In this document: positions 51,201 through 63,600 of the stretch, piece by piece
Layout: each line of letters opens with the position of its first letter
How positions within the stretch are numbered: the stretch's first letter is position 1
The notes under the pieces: generated by a model
Databases searched by the model: none
Seen by the model: only the letters and a program-made list of their open reading frames with translations
Told to the model about the DNA's origin: nothing
Made by a program: the position numbers and the translations under genes
DNA from: Camarhynchus parvulus
Taxonomy: Eukaryota; Chordata; Aves; Passeriformes; Thraupidae
Assembly (NCBI RefSeq): GCF_901933205.1
Contig: NC_044574.1
Location: 42,069,609 to 42,133,608 of the forward strand
DNA length: 64,000 nt
Direction of reading: 5' to 3'

Positions 51201-54200
51201 GAGAAGATAAGGAAAATTGGATTTGAACTAATTAATCAATTAATGTCAACTTGGGCTTTCCTGAACTATTCAAACAGAATTTTGAATCCAAGTTCAAAAC
51301 AAATTGGTTTCCTTTCAGGGCTAGCAACATCCAACAGAAACAAAATTACACTTCCTCCTCAACTCCATCCCCCCTTTCCTTCTGCATGCACATACTCTAG
51401 GTGTTAAAAGAGAATGTACACTTCCTGAAGCACACCATTCTGGAAAAAGGAAGCCCTACTTTATTTCAGAAGATGTATGGTTTTAGAAATATATATGCAC
51501 ACACAAAATTGTTCTGTGTGAGACTGAAGAAGGGTGATAGAATTAAAACTTTTTTTCTATTTGGCTATTCTCTACCAAAAGAAACAATGTGAGACAAAAC
51601 AAGAACAGCAGTTCTTTAATATTTAGTTTCTTCTTGCGATCATTAGCTGGTTTTCTCTGCAGGTTGAGGAAGGTGATCCCCTCTCCTCAGCACTGGAAAG
51701 GCCACACCTGGAGTGCTGTGTCCAGCTGTGGGTTCCTCAGCGCAAGAGAGATACAGAGCTACAAGACAGAGTCCACTCCCTCTAGGGAGGGCTGCTAAGA
51801 TGATCAAGGCACTGGAGCATCTCTCAGAAGAGGAAAGGCTGAGACAGCCGGCACTGTTCAGCCTGGAGAGTAGATGGACAAGAGGCAATGGGCACAAACT
51901 GAAACACAGGAATGTGTTGTCTGAACATCAGGAAACACTTTTCTACTGTGAGAGAAATGGAGCACTGGCACCTGCTGTCCAAATAATTTGCAGAGTCTCC
52001 ATCCCTAGAGACAGCTGAAAGATGTCTGAGCATGGCCCAGAACAGCTGGCCCTACGTGGCCAGGCACAAGCAGGTGAGGTTAAACAAAATGACCTCCAGA
52101 AGTTCCTTCCAACCTCAGCCATTCTGTAACCCATGAAACAAAATCTAACCACTTAATGAAACAAAACCAGCATTATCAAAACCAATTAATCTCTGCTATA
52201 CAGATTGTAATATATTAGACAAATTCAACCAAAGTTTCCTGAAAATACAGAATTAGAAGCATGTATTCTCTTAAGCAGATTTATATAAGCATTTCTTTAA
52301 AACAGATGGAGAAGAAAAGTGGATAATAAAGTCTTAAACATCAAATTGCAGATATCAACATTATACTAATATAAAGAGAACTGCAGAATTTACTAAGTCA
52401 GTCCTGTATTAGACTGTCATGTAAGTTGTTTGGATAAAGACATTTGAAAGGACAACTCAGAATCTTTCTGCAAGTCAGAAGACAACTCCCATAATAACAT
52501 TGGAAACTTTGAGCTAGGCACTCAGGTTTTTATCAGATTCAAAAAGAACCCCATTCTTCCTTAAGCAAAATGCTAATGAGGTTCAAACCAAAAATTTTAT
52601 AGTAGAGGCACTGATTGGTCCACAAAACCTGAAGGAATTAAAAGCAATTCCATTGTTCTTCTGTGCTGTGCTGTTTCAAACAATGCATTGCTAACAGACT
52701 AAAACACAACAGCATTAATTCACTAAATTATGAGGCAAAGAATGGAGATGAAGTTGGTCTATTTTTTCTCCTATTCTCAGTATTTTGAACAGTGAAGCTA
52801 CCTACTTATTACAATGCCAGACTTTACTTTAAAACCTTAACAAAGGTAAAAAAAAAATTTAAAAAACCCTGTTGTTTTGAATCCAGTTCACTTCCTCAGT
52901 ATAGTTTATTTTATAACTTTTCACCAGCTGGAAGGCAGAGCTGAAGAAGCTGCTGAAGGACAAACCTGAGCACTGAGTGCTTAAGCTGCTACCAAAAGAA
53001 ATGCTATCAAGCAACAGCTTCAGCACTTTTGCAGCCAACTTTCCAACATGATGCTCCTTGTCTGTCTCAACACTTCAAATAAACAGGGAACTAAAAAGAG
53101 GATTGTTTTGATTGTGTTGTATCCTTCTGTATCTGATTACTAACACCTGCTGCAAAGTTTGAACTGTGGTTTCCTACAAAATAGAATCTAAACAAGGACA
53201 CAAGTATATCACCCCACTATACACAACTAGACATCCACTATAAACCTGAGCTAGCTTAGAACAGGAAACTTAAAAGGCAAATACTTCAATACAGCAGTAA
53301 AAATATCTTTGTCATTGAGGAACATTTTTTTCACTTCTGGGGCTCTAGGTGCACATCCAGTCACACTTCCAAGCAATGACAGCAAGAAACCCACAAACAT
53401 ATATTTTTTTCTGGGAAGAACTTGGCATGCTAGCTGGGGAGGAAAACAGTGCTTGCTGCCCAGGCCTCATCAATGAAGATCAGCCTCACAGTCTGCACAC
53501 AGATGAAGAATATAGAACAAAGAGGAAATGTCTGTGTTCTCAGAGAACACAGCAGACAGTAAGAAATATATGCCAAACATAAAATAAAGGGGGAAAAAAG
53601 CACCCCAAATGAGCCAGTATTAATTTCTTTACATGTGCTCTTTATAATCCTTTTCTGAACAAGGGGATATTGTTCTGTACTGTTCCCAGTCAGGTCTGGC
53701 TGCCAATTAGAGCTGGCCTCTCAGCATACGGCTGTGTCCTTCAAGCAACACAAATGATGATGGCTCTCCCTGAGAGTCAGTACTGATGCCACTTCTTCAC
53801 AGAAGACAGCAACAGTGAAAATTACTGTTTGACATCACTTTCACCTTTGATTTTCTTGTTTTTTTCCTATTGAAAATAAGTATATTGCTTCAGACATTAC
53901 CTTCATGTCTATTTCTGTACCATGGATCTGTTGAGCTACTGTTTTGATGATGCCAATGACAATATCCTGCAGACCTTCTCTTTCAGAATAGTAATGCAGA
54001 ATGAGTCCCTTCCCCTTCTCTGCATCAGTGCATCTGAAGGAAGGGGCTCGCATACCCGGGTAAATTGTAGCGAGGTGGTCATGCAGAGCATCCAGGTTCT
54101 GGAAGAAGAAATTGAAAACATGATTGTAGGGCATTCACTCCCTATTTATGAAGAAAGTAAGCTCATATTTTGTCCAATCTGAACATCCCCTTTCTCCTAG

Positions 54201-57200
54201 TGCTCATACTTCTACACATTTGGCTTATTCTCTGTAGACCTGCCACCACAGCAGGCTTTTCAGGTAGCCCAAAATGTTCTATCCACCATGGCAACATTTG
54301 AACAATGAATGGCATAAAAATAAGGACTATTATAAATTACTCCAGATAGTAAGAAGTCGTGCTTGATTATGCTGTATTTTGAAACATTCAGATGCTTAAA
54401 GACCTTCTGTGTGTTTCTCAGTCTGGTACCTCATCCAGTTTCATTCCTCCTATTTCTTGTCTCTATAATCTCCTCTTCAAATATGAGTTCAGGAGCCAAA
54501 TACAAATAAGCATGTCTAAATAAACATAAATCTTTGTCCTTATTATCAGTGAAAAAGCCTAGCTCTGACACCGTAAAATCAAGTTTACAGGGCCTGACAA
54601 AGTCCAAATTTTAAAGATTTAAATGCTTGAAAGACCAAACTCAAATATATCTTTTCTTTTGACAATAATTGAAAAATTCCACAAAATAAACAGAAATAGC
54701 ACAGCTGTTGTAATAATTTATCAGGAAAAGTTGTTCAAAAAAGGGAAGAAATTTTTTTCCCTGCTATTCTCCCAGATATCTCACATATTTAAATTTCCCA
54801 ACTTTAAATTTCAACCAGACAAATTGTGATATGGGGAGGAAAGTTATATTATAAACTGATAGGCATACCTAATCAGGATATTAAAGAGAACAGTGAGATC
54901 AAAATCACACTTAAAACACAACACTTGATTCAACTTTGATTGTGAAGCAATTATCAAGGATCCAAGTTGCTATTTACTGTACATTTAACATAGAAAGAGA
55001 AACCTAGTTTGCAGGCCGTAGTTGTAACCCACAATTTTTTATTTATGCTCTAAAATTCATACATCACTTTGCATCTTAAGTCCAGAACATTACTGCATAT
55101 TTTAAATGTTGTTCCTTCACGGCCCTGCAAGTGACTGCTACCACCAGGCTTTGCATATTGTTTTCTGCCAACATAGGAAGTGAAGTGAAAATATTTTCAA
55201 TGTGCTGTCTGGGAAATTCTCCACCTTTCATGAGCATCTGTCGATCATCAATTTATGGAGGCACACTGAACTTGATTTCATGTGAGCTGTGAAGTGCTTG
55301 AACAGCTGCCTTTTCTCTTGGAGACCTCCAGACAAAATGACACTCTTAGCAATGAATTCCGTGGGATGCACTTAGCCTGGAATTTCCTCCTTCAGTTTTT
55401 CAGCTTGTTTCAAATTCATGTTTTTGTTGCTATATCAACATCTCCAAATTAGAACATGAAGAGGCAACAATCTGGGTGTCAATTCATTCCAGCTGTTACT
55501 GGGCACTGACAAAAAAACATAATGCTTGAAGGCAAATTCTGTAAGAATTTTGCAGGGTTCAAGACAATGAAATTGGAAGAGACTGCTTTGAAAGAGTGTG
55601 GATGAGAAAAGAGCAAGAGAGATGACTGACTCTGAAAGATTGCCCCACCATCTCCTTCAATGGATGCAGAGCTGCAGTTTCAGTAGATATGCCTCAGAAA
55701 CAGCCGGGATATATTGACCTTTTGGAGAAAAACTCCCAGGGAGATAAATGGGAAAAGACAATAATCTTTCAGTTACATAGTCACCAGCTGAAGAATTTCA
55801 AACAGGGAACAGCCAATGTCAAGGACAGGATTTTTGTAAAATGATTGCCTAAGTATCAACATTTGAAGTAAAGACTTGGCACAAGTGTGACTAACAACTG
55901 GCGGTAGCCCCACTCCGCAAAACCACTTTGCCACCCTTCCAGTCCTTTATGGCCGACTCTGTCAAAGCAGTGTCACAGGTGAAGTCCATGTGATGTGTCC
56001 TTCAGCTTTTACTCTCTAATCTTCCAGAGTGGGGACTTAAAGCTCACTGTATTCAAAACCTCACTCCGAGACATAGTCACGGAGTAGACACATTTTTTTC
56101 AGATCATGAAGCTGAAATCACTCCTAGACCTAGACACTGTCATTGTTACTCCTACTCCTATTTCTTTGTTGTGCTCAATCCATTTCAAATTGATATTGCA
56201 GATTCTGAAAGAGTGAATGTCTTCTTGTATGTTCACCCGCTGTGAGCCAGAGGTGAGGTCAGGTACAGATCATAATAGGCTAAGCTCTCTCCCTGAATTC
56301 TTGGCTCCTAGACTGCTCAGATATATGTCAGAGTTTGTGCTGGGACCAAAGAACAACTCCAGAGCTATGAGTGATCAGAACAGTGATCAGCTCCATGGAG
56401 AAACACAAGGGAATCTCCAGGAAAGAACAAGCAGTCATACTAAATGGGGCTGATCCTGGTCTGTCTAAAAGTGAGAGCTGTGGTTGGCACCTGAAATACA
56501 AAGATAGGCTGTTCAGTGCTGTGTGGTACAGAGCACCTGGAAACATCTAAAAGAGGAGTTAATCCCCTGAATTTCAATGCACTGCAAGTATGAAAGTCTA
56601 AATAGCTATGTAAACAACTCCTTAAATGAGAGAACTAACCACTTCGATTTTCATTCAATAGAAAGCTACTAAACTGAACATAAAAGCACACTTTGGGTTT
56701 CTTAGGAGGTACCTCTTTTCACATTGCTTTTCTTTGGCACAGTGTCTTTCAACATGATTTGAAAATTTTCCATGCTTGAGTTTTTCACATAAAGTATAAA
56801 TATTTGATTTAGTTGCCCTTTTTATTTTCCTCTTTCATGAAACTTAAAGTACCTGTGTTTCAACTATGAATAAACTAAATTTTCTTGAGATGTCAAAGGA
56901 AATGGAATATCAATGTGAGATTTATCTTTATATATTTTAAAAAGCTGCAGTTCTCAATTATTTTGTATATATCCTGGACTCAGTATACATTTCAAGAAGC
57001 ACCTTTTGGAACTCTATTATGTTAAGAATCTGAGAAAAGTTTGGGACATTAAACCCAATCTGCACCTATTTTTGTAACAGATATATAAAGTAGTTTCCTG
57101 ACCTAATATGACTGCTGGAAGATGCAAAAGTAATAAATCACAGGTAGTGTTGATTTTCCATTGCAATAAAAAGCTGAAGAAATATACTTCTGGCACAGCT

Positions 57201-59637
57201 ACTAACACGTTAGTCCTGTTAATATTTAGAGAAGTATATAATAGCCAATGTCATCTGTTAACACTGAAATTCAAACAAAGCAACTTAAAACACTGTCATT
57301 AGAAAAATATAAATGTAAGCTGTTTCCACTTTTGTAGATGTTTGGTGTGTATAAAAACCATGTCCAGTCCTTCCACCAGCACATGTGGTAAGGAATGAAA
57401 AGAGAAGTATATTATATGGAAAAGGGCATGAGGGAAAGCAAATAGAACTTGTATTTCCGGCCCATACATGAGCAACCAAATTTATTCCGGTATAAAACCA
57501 AAATATCTGAAGGCTTGCTTTGAAGGCAGCTTGTGAATGAAGCTATGAAATATAAAAATGTCACATCCCATAGTGATTTACAGATGTCTCATGATATGTT
57601 GGAAATCCACATACCCTGTTCTGCCCAGCAACTACAGTTTGTGGGATTTGTACAAGAAGGCTGGGTTGACTGCCTCTAGGATGCTCTGGAATGATGCAGG
57701 TTTTGGGGCAGTGAGACACAGAAGTAAATATTCAAGTAATCCAGCAAACTATGATTCTGCTTTTTCCCTTAATGCTGGAGAGATTTTAAGGGTACAGACA
57801 AGACGTTGCTATATATTCAGAGAAAATCAAAAATTTTGATAGTCAGTTTTTAGGCATTCTCCAGTTCAATTCTTTTAACCTCATTACAGTACACAGTTCT
57901 CTCCAAGAGTGATGTAGATCACAAATCTTAAATATAAAGCGCTTACAGAAGTGAACAATCTTCACGTGACAAAAAGGCCATTTTTCTACACCTAGAAATA
58001 ACAGTCTAAAGAAGTCCCTACATTTCTTCCATGCTATTAAAGAATCATTTTCATTTTGTTTGTGTTTATAGTGCAGTATCATGCTGTTCTGCAGTATCCC
58101 ACCCTCAGTTCGTGGATGAAGGATAATATCTTAAGAGATAAGCTGTTATGAGCCCTAGCTCTGTACATAACATACTATTAGAAATATCCAGGATCCATAA
58201 TTAGTCAGAGATAACAGAAGAAATATCATAAAACCTCAAGATCACATTTTCTGTTACAATAAATAAGGTAAGTCCACTTAACACAGACCACCCCTGCAAT
58301 CAGTTGCATATGAATACTCCTGTTCCAAATTTCTCTTTGGAATTTCAAATTAAATTTCTGTTGACTAGGCAACAATTCTGTCTGGTATCTGAAACAATTT
58401 TGCACAAAATTCTTACCTGCAAAAACTCTCTGACATTTGAGCCCAAGACACGTAGAATTGTATCATAACCGGATTCTTGACAAAACACAAAAAACATTTT
58501 CCCAAACATTTGAAGAATTTCCCCAGCATTTAAATCTAGTTAAAACAGGAAAATATGATTTAGTCCAAACACTGTATTCCATGCACTTACTTATTTCTTT
58601 ACTCTTGCATTCATAAACAAGAAAGACAGTACCTAAACACTACCCAGATCCAGTAGGTCAAGAACAAAGCAAGATTCAGTGTTCATATGGCAAATAAAGA
58701 GTATCCAATACAGGAATTTCATTAAGATTTACCAATTATTACTATTATTTCACTGCATTGTGCGTTTCACACCTGTATAGCATTTAAATTTTGATACAGA
58801 AAATATTCTTGAAAATAAAGGAACTTGGTTGTTAGTAGTGCTCGCCTCAGCAGAGTTAATTCCAATTTACAATAGCATGAAACCACATCAGCTGCTCCAA
58901 TTCAACATTACTACAGTCATCACTCTTATAGATTCTTGGCTAATTACTGATGCAGAACAATTTCATACCGCACTTGGGCCTGCAGATAAAATAATGCTGA
59001 TGGGCATAATTCTACCTTTTAAATTCTAGACCAGAGCTGCAATGACTGAAAATGAATGCAACCCAAATCAATGGCTGATATGCAATTAAATGGAATGTGT
59101 CCATGCCACAAGCATTTCTGTGACTCAGCACTGTTCTTCAGCAGAGATCAAGGATTCATTCATTCATTCATACATTTATTCATTCCCTGCTCTTGCAGCA
59201 GTGATTGAAAGTTGCAGTTGCAGCAGGATGTTGTTACTTCATAACTGCTTGTTACACTGCTCATGTTGTGTGGATGAGGTATATTTCTTCAGTTTAAGAT
59301 GCAATACTTTGGAAATAATAAAAATAATTTAAAGCAATAAAATAAGTAATTTTTTCTTAGAGAAATAAAGAAATACAATTCTCTCTCCTGAGATTTTAAA
59401 AAAATTCTGTGACCAATACTCCATTTTCACTTCCCCTGTGCTAAATCCTGTTCTTCTCTGCTGCACAGATTTGGGGGGCAGGAGGATAGTACCTTTTTTG
59501 TGATGAATGGGTAAAGAAGGTATCTTCATTACTTACTAAGGACCTTGCTTGCAGCTGCAACGAGGTCATAGGTTTTGGAATCATCATAAATTATTCTGAC
59601 CAGAAACTGTCCCTCTTCATCCAGCTGCGCCTCCTTC
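36181..59637 (-). CDS. GUCY1B1: GUCY1B1, soluble guanylate cyclase beta-1 subunit (12 exons; N-terminal codons outside the window)
   Basis: With the alpha subunit it forms the cytosolic NO receptor that turns GTP into cGMP. Exons from high to low: 59537-59637, 58417-58535, 53901-54098, 46351-46581, 45841-45957, 44883-45016, 44243-44440, 42272-42509, 41259-41399, 39939-40093, 39499-39625 and 36181-36204. They total 1783 nt and encode the last base of K26 to F619 and stop; human is also 619 aa. Domains are the H-NOX haem domain with proximal H105 and Y135-S137-R139, PAS-like (about 207-350), signalling helix (about 350-400) and cyclase domain. Cyclase residues E473, C541, N548, R552 and K593 are present. 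As expected for beta-1, FSGIVGF has Gly426 where the alpha subunit has a metal-binding Asp, so catalysis needs the alpha partner. All introns are GT-AG with no damage. About 25 N-terminal codons and the promoter lie beyond 64000. Confidence 0.96.
39499..39625 (-). CDS. GUCY1B1: GUCY1B1 exon, residues 570-612
   Basis: Acceptor AATTTCAG, donor GAG/GTATGA. Encodes [20 protein letters not shown] and [15 protein letters not shown], with phosphate-contacting K593. The frame would stop one codon after the donor (GTA TGA), so retention of the following intron would cut the tail to a single extra residue. Confidence 0.95.
39939..40093 (-). CDS. GUCY1B1: GUCY1B1 exon, residues 519-570 (active-site loop)
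   Basis: Acceptor CTCTAAAG, donor AG/GTGAGT. Encodes [16 protein letters not shown] and [15 protein letters not shown], which carries C541 (purine specificity), N548 and R552 (transition state and substrate). These residues make the protein a guanylate rather than adenylate cyclase subunit. Confidence 0.96.
41259..41399 (-). CDS. GUCY1B1: GUCY1B1 exon, residues 472-518
   Basis: Acceptor TTGACAG, donor CAG/GTTAGT, 47 codons in phase 0. Opens [18 protein letters not shown] with E473, the guanine-recognising glutamate, and ends VQVDGEPVQ (human GESVQ). Confidence 0.95.
42272..42509 (-). CDS. GUCY1B1: GUCY1B1 exon, residues 392-471 (cyclase domain start)
   Basis: Acceptor CTCTGTAG, donor AAG/GTAAGC. 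Encodes [14 protein letters not shown] and [13 protein letters not shown]426 replaces the metal-binding Asp of the alpha subunit, as in all beta-1 chains. Ends NPFVYK. Confidence 0.96.
43683..43776. repeat. 47-bp tandem duplication in a GUCY1B1 intron
   Basis: Copy 1 (43683-43729) and copy 2 (43730-43776) both begin AATTTATTTCTACAAGTAAG and run to TAAGC. They differ at one visible base (CACTAAGC versus CATTAAGC). This is a direct tandem copy, not a dispersed element. Confidence 0.92.
44243..44440 (-). CDS. GUCY1B1: GUCY1B1 exon, residues 326-392 (signalling helix)
   Basis: Acceptor TTTGCAG, donor AC/GTAAGA. Encodes [20 protein letters not shown], then the long charged helix [20 protein letters not shown] and [10 protein letters not shown]. 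This is the coiled coil that couples the sensor domains to the cyclase and pairs with the alpha subunit. Confidence 0.96.
44883..45016 (-). CDS. GUCY1B1: GUCY1B1 exon, residues 282-326
   Basis: Acceptor TCACCAG, donor AG/GTACTT. Encodes [20 protein letters not shown] and then [19 protein letters not shown], the end of the PAS-like domain. Ends with two bases of S326. Confidence 0.95.
45841..45957 (-). CDS. GUCY1B1: GUCY1B1 exon, residues 243-281
   Basis: Acceptor ATTCTAG, donor AAG/GTAACT, 39 codons in phase 0. Encodes [20 protein letters not shown] and [19 protein letters not shown] of the PAS-like domain. It has no long ORF of its own and was found by homology between its neighbours. Confidence 0.94.
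46351..46581 (-). CDS. GUCY1B1: GUCY1B1 exon, residues 166-242
   Basis: Acceptor TTCTCTAG, donor CAG/GTTAGA, 77 codons. Covers the end of H-NOX ([11 protein letters not shown]), the acidic linker ([14 protein letters not shown]) and the start of the PAS-like domain ([16 protein letters not shown]). It differs from human in a few conservative positions, for example DYYEDL for DFYEDL. Confidence 0.95.
51650..52135 (+). repeat. CR1 LINE 3' fragment, sense on +, with an internal deletion
   Basis: Reads in sense: AGGAAGGTGATCCCCTCTCC, GGCCACACCTGGAGTGCTGT, AAGATGATCAAGGCACTGGA, GAGGAAAGGCTGAGACAGCC, GACAAGAGGCAATGGGCAC and a 3' end CAACCTCAGCCATTCTGTAA. At about 51871 the usual stretch between 'CAGCCTGGAGAG' and 'GACAAGAGGCAATGGG' (about 100 bp in typical copies, from memory) is missing. 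It lies in the large GUCY1B1 intron between the exons at 46351-46581 and 53901-54098. Confidence 0.9.
53901..54098 (-). CDS. GUCY1B1: GUCY1B1 exon, residues 100-165 (haem ligand exon)
   Basis: Acceptor TTCTTCCAG, donor AAG/GTAATG, 66 codons in phase 0. Opens NLDALHDH with the axial haem ligand H105, carries C122, and has HYYSER with the Y135-x-S137-x-R139 motif that holds the haem propionates. It is intact, so NO/haem sensing should be preserved. Confidence 0.97.
58417..58535 (-). CDS. GUCY1B1: GUCY1B1 exon, residues 60-99
   Basis: Acceptor AACTAG, donor CAG/GTAAGA. Encodes [20 protein letters not shown] and on to GSNVREFLQ in the H-NOX domain, including C78, a cysteine implicated in haem-pocket redox sensitivity. 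Confidence 0.94.
59154..59187. repeat. Short ATTC tetranucleotide repeat
   Basis: Four near-perfect ATTC units are followed by imperfect ones (ATACATTTATTCATTCC) in a GUCY1B1 intron. Confidence 0.7.
59537..59637 (-). CDS. GUCY1B1: GUCY1B1 exon, residues 26-60 (first exon visible)
   Basis: Acceptor TTTTTAG then G, completing K26; donor A/GTAAGT splits N60. Encodes [11 protein letters not shown] and then [11 protein letters not shown] of the H-NOX domain. Human residues 27-59 match essentially throughout, which fixes the numbering. Confidence 0.94.
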
Positions 59638-60627
59638 CTAAAAAGAAAATAGAATAAAATCTTTTTGCTTGAGGGAAAAGCACCATATGGATAAAAGTCT
59701 TTTAAAACAAGTAAGCTTGTGTAGTTATTTAAGACAGAAAATTAGAAATAAATTTGTTCCATAACCCAGTCATTAGTGTACAATACAAATATTTCAGACC
59801 ACAAGTGTTCTGAAAATAATAATTAGCTACAAGAAAATAAACATGATTTTTCAGTACAGAGCCTCAAAAAGAAGTTGCTGTACTAATAAAGACACAATCT
59901 GCATTTTAAAATAAGAGACTATCCAACAATGCAGCCCATGATGGGCTCTTTAAACACTTTTTGCTTTTTCATTCCATCATATTTTAATTACACTTTATTT
60001 ACAAAAGGCGTGGGATGTTTCTAACAACCATTGGTACATATGTCCAAAGAGGAATTTAAAACCCAGATGCAGGTACCAAATCAAATATTTTTTCAGAATT
60101 CTGCACATGCCAAGCAGATAGGAAGAAAAAGGACGCCAGGATTTTGCAAGGCCTTGTTCTCTTATCACACATCTATTCTCACGTGTAAAATGTCACCACT
60201 TAGCTAAAGCACAATAAAAATATACATTTCTTCACTAAAGGAAACAACTCTCTACCCCAGGTTTAAGACAAGACTCATATGTATGTCCTGTGCACACTTA
60301 CACTAAGTAAAAAACCAAAACAAAATGACTGCTTTGTTTTTCAGGTCCTTTACTTCTCTTCAACTTGAACATCAAGTCAGCAGCTTGTGCAAAAGGTAGC
60401 ACAAATCTGTAGGCTGTATATTTTTACTGAGGAAAACAAGTTGATCCCCCAGACCATGAATGAACTGTCGTGCCTTCCAAGCTTTGCCTCTGGCACAAGT
60501 GAGTTACTGGGGAGAACCCACATGTGCCTCCCTCCCTGTTTTACCCTATCAGCACAGCACAGGAGCCAGGTCACTAGCGCCACAGGAGTGGCTGAGTGCC
60601 AGCTCCTGGGAGGGGGACAGGGAGCAC

Positions 60628-60678
60628 CCCCATGGGCAGGCAGACCCCAGGACACTGAAGAGGCAGCTGCCCATGGGG
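60628..60678. repeat. 12-bp perfect inverted repeat in a GC-rich patch
   Basis: CCCCATGGGCAG (60628-60639) and CTGCCCATGGGG (60667-60678) are exact reverse complements separated by 27 nt. They lie in a GC-rich patch (about 60530-60720) within otherwise AT-rich intronic DNA. Confidence 0.75.
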
Positions 60679-63600
60679 TTGGTCCTGCTGTGCACAGAGC
60701 ATGCCAATGGACATGGCCCTGTCTCTGCCCAGTTTCATGTAAAGCAGTATTCTGTATTTGCTCTTATTTCCTTCTCAAATTTTCCTTCAGCAAATGAGGA
60801 GATGTGCAGAGAGGCCTGCTGAGTTCTCTGATGAAGTCGTGCCCTGTTTGTTGAAGTCCTCATCTGGAAAATGAGCACAGCCTCCTTTCTCAGTATGTTT
60901 TTTATAATAGGTGCTTACCTCCTGTGGTGTTGCCTACTATGACTCTCTATAGAGACAGTGTGCTTTGCAGAAATAATGATGAAAGAGGAGACATTTGTAA
61001 GTACTCATGCTCTAATTGATGTACTTAGAATATATTTTGCCTCAGCTAAACTAATATGATCACAGCATCATTACTGTGTTTGCAGGTGGAGGGTCACAGC
61101 TACCTCATTAAAAAGAAATTATACCCTTTCATCTAAATGTATCTCTAGGCTGCAGTTCATTTCAGGAAGTCAAAAAAAAGGCAAAGAGACAGGAAAGCCT
61201 TGAAGTGAGTTACTGAATCACATCTTGCATCGCACACACACACAAAAAAAAACAGTATACGATGTTGCTCTTCAGAAAAATACCCTCAGAATTAGAAAAA
61301 CTATATAAAAGGCAGATTATGAGGTAGGTTCTTTAAAAATTCTAAGGACAAGGGATGTAAATCAAGACATTCCTCAACTTGGTAGTAGTATAATTATTTT
61401 TCTAATGTACAAATTTAAGAGGACAGTGAGTAAACAATTATTTACTAGTACCATGGTAATGAAGAGCTTTTACCAGGGTATGACTGGTAAATTGAGTAAA
61501 TACAAAGAAATGCTCTTTGAGATACGACTCAAGCCTACAGAGCAAATATTTCTAACTTCTGAATTTTTCTTGGTCACCAGAGGAATTATAAAGACCTACA
61601 AAAAGTAGAATTCTAAATCTACTATATAAAATCCTACATCCCCTTTCATATCAAACACTTTCTCTCCATTATCATAACATAATCACCCATAAATTAAAAT
61701 AAAATTCTTTGACTGTAACTCAGGTTTTAATTTCCTAAAATGGTGTCATTGATTTTAAAAGTTAATTAATACAAAATAATAATGCCTGCAGAACAATTCA
61801 AGCATTTACAGATGTAGTGGAATTATCCATCCATAGAAACAGAAATATTTCCTGAGGTACTCAAAGGGAAGAGGTCTGAGAATTAAGTACTCTGGTTGAT
61901 CTTAAAACTGCTAGATGGCAAATGGTACTGCTGGGAAGGACTGATTCCCATTTCATATGGCAGTATTTTATTGACCTAAGTGAAATGACTTGTCATCTAA
62001 CCCTCCAGTTTGTAATCATCAGTCTTTGGTAATCTGTTCACTTAATGGATATCTGGAACCCATTATTTTCTTATTCCTCTTCATCTTCCTTTAATCTTGC
62101 TCCTCACATTCTTCCCACTGTCCAAAAATTACAAAACATTGTTTTTATATTATTTTTAAAATATATAAAAATATATTATTTATTAATACCAGAAGTATTG
62201 AAACTGTTACTTGACATAAACATTTTTATACTCACTCTAAGAATGATGAACTGAAAACAAACAGTGCAATTTTCCTAAAGAAATACGACAAGGCTATAGG
62301 GGAGGTGTGACTAAATATACCTCATAATTCCACCCAAAAGAAACATCATTCTCTATCCAATGACATGAAAAATATTGTAACAACCTTAATTAAGCAGGGT
62401 CTTAAGCAGGAAGAGAGGTGGGAAATGATGTCTTGAAACATAAGAGATCAGTGAGGGACAAGAAGGTAAAGTTAACAATTCCTAAGAACAGAACTGAAAT
62501 GTATATCAGAAAAGAAAACCATCTTGTTTCTTTGGTTCTCATAACATGGTCTGTAACTACAAGCCAGCTACAGTTTGGAGGGATGTTTGTAAAGGGTGAA
62601 CAAACTTTCCCACATCTCTGATACATGCTCTGCTTTCTTTTAGTCTCTCTGATCTGAGCCAAACCACAAAGGATAATACACACATCTGGAAAAGCAATGA
62701 ATATCCTCAAAATACTGCATACTTACACAGTTCAGTAGACACAGCTTTTCCGTGTGAGAATTTTCTCTATGAAAAATTGACCCAGTTTGATGATGTTGGT
62801 ATCTCTTTCAAAACTTCTTGCATTTCTTTCCAACTACATTGACTGGAACTTTTCCTGTTTACTTCTCTGTGCCAAGCCATGCTTCTAGTTTTCTTGTTTT
62901 GTTTGTCTTTAGTTTACTTTGTCAAAGTTTTTCTTCAATATTTGCAATTTTTCTGAGCTACCACTTTTTAAAATCACCACTGGTTATTTCAGTTATTTCA
63001 TCTCCATTTAATTATTTTAACTATTTTTTTCCTAGTTTACTCTAGATGCTTTGGATTACTCAGTAGCCATCTTCTCTGTAGCCTTACTGATGTATTTCCC
63101 ACTAAAAATATTTTTAACTTGAGCAAAATTTTCTAGAAAATGTGTCAAAGTAAGTATTTTCCCCTGCAGGGGATTACACTTCTCAGTTATTTCTCATGCA
63201 GGCAAAAATGTCTTTGCTTGTTCTACAAATATGGCAAATATCATGACAATGGCTAATCTAAGATTGTGTCAAAAGATAAACTGCCTTTTAAGATGCATAC
63301 TTGAAAATTATTAAATTTCATAACTTTCTTCTTCCATTCCAAGTCCATTCCTTCATACTTCTGAGATCTGTTGTGCTGGTGCATCCCAGCAATTTAGATA
63401 GGTGTTGAGTGGAAATAAAATTCAGTTAGAGATCTGTTTTTCTGTGTTATTTTTCTGCTAGATGAATTTCCCTGTCTGCTCCATCACCTGTTCAAAGAAG
63501 TTGCTCTGCATACAGACCATACATAGGCACAGTGATTGTGGACAGGCTTCTGAAACCCTTCTGCTTCCCTCAGTAATCTAACCACAGTGAGAGCTTCCAG

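Noticed and set aside
51589..52152. ORFs of 69-101 codons on both strands
   Set aside because: They fall in the CR1 fragment at 51650-52135.
60387..60822. Two overlapping + strand ORFs of 136 and 120 codons
   Set aside because: Not recognisable proteins; the open frames follow from local GC richness. Kept only as a compositional finding.
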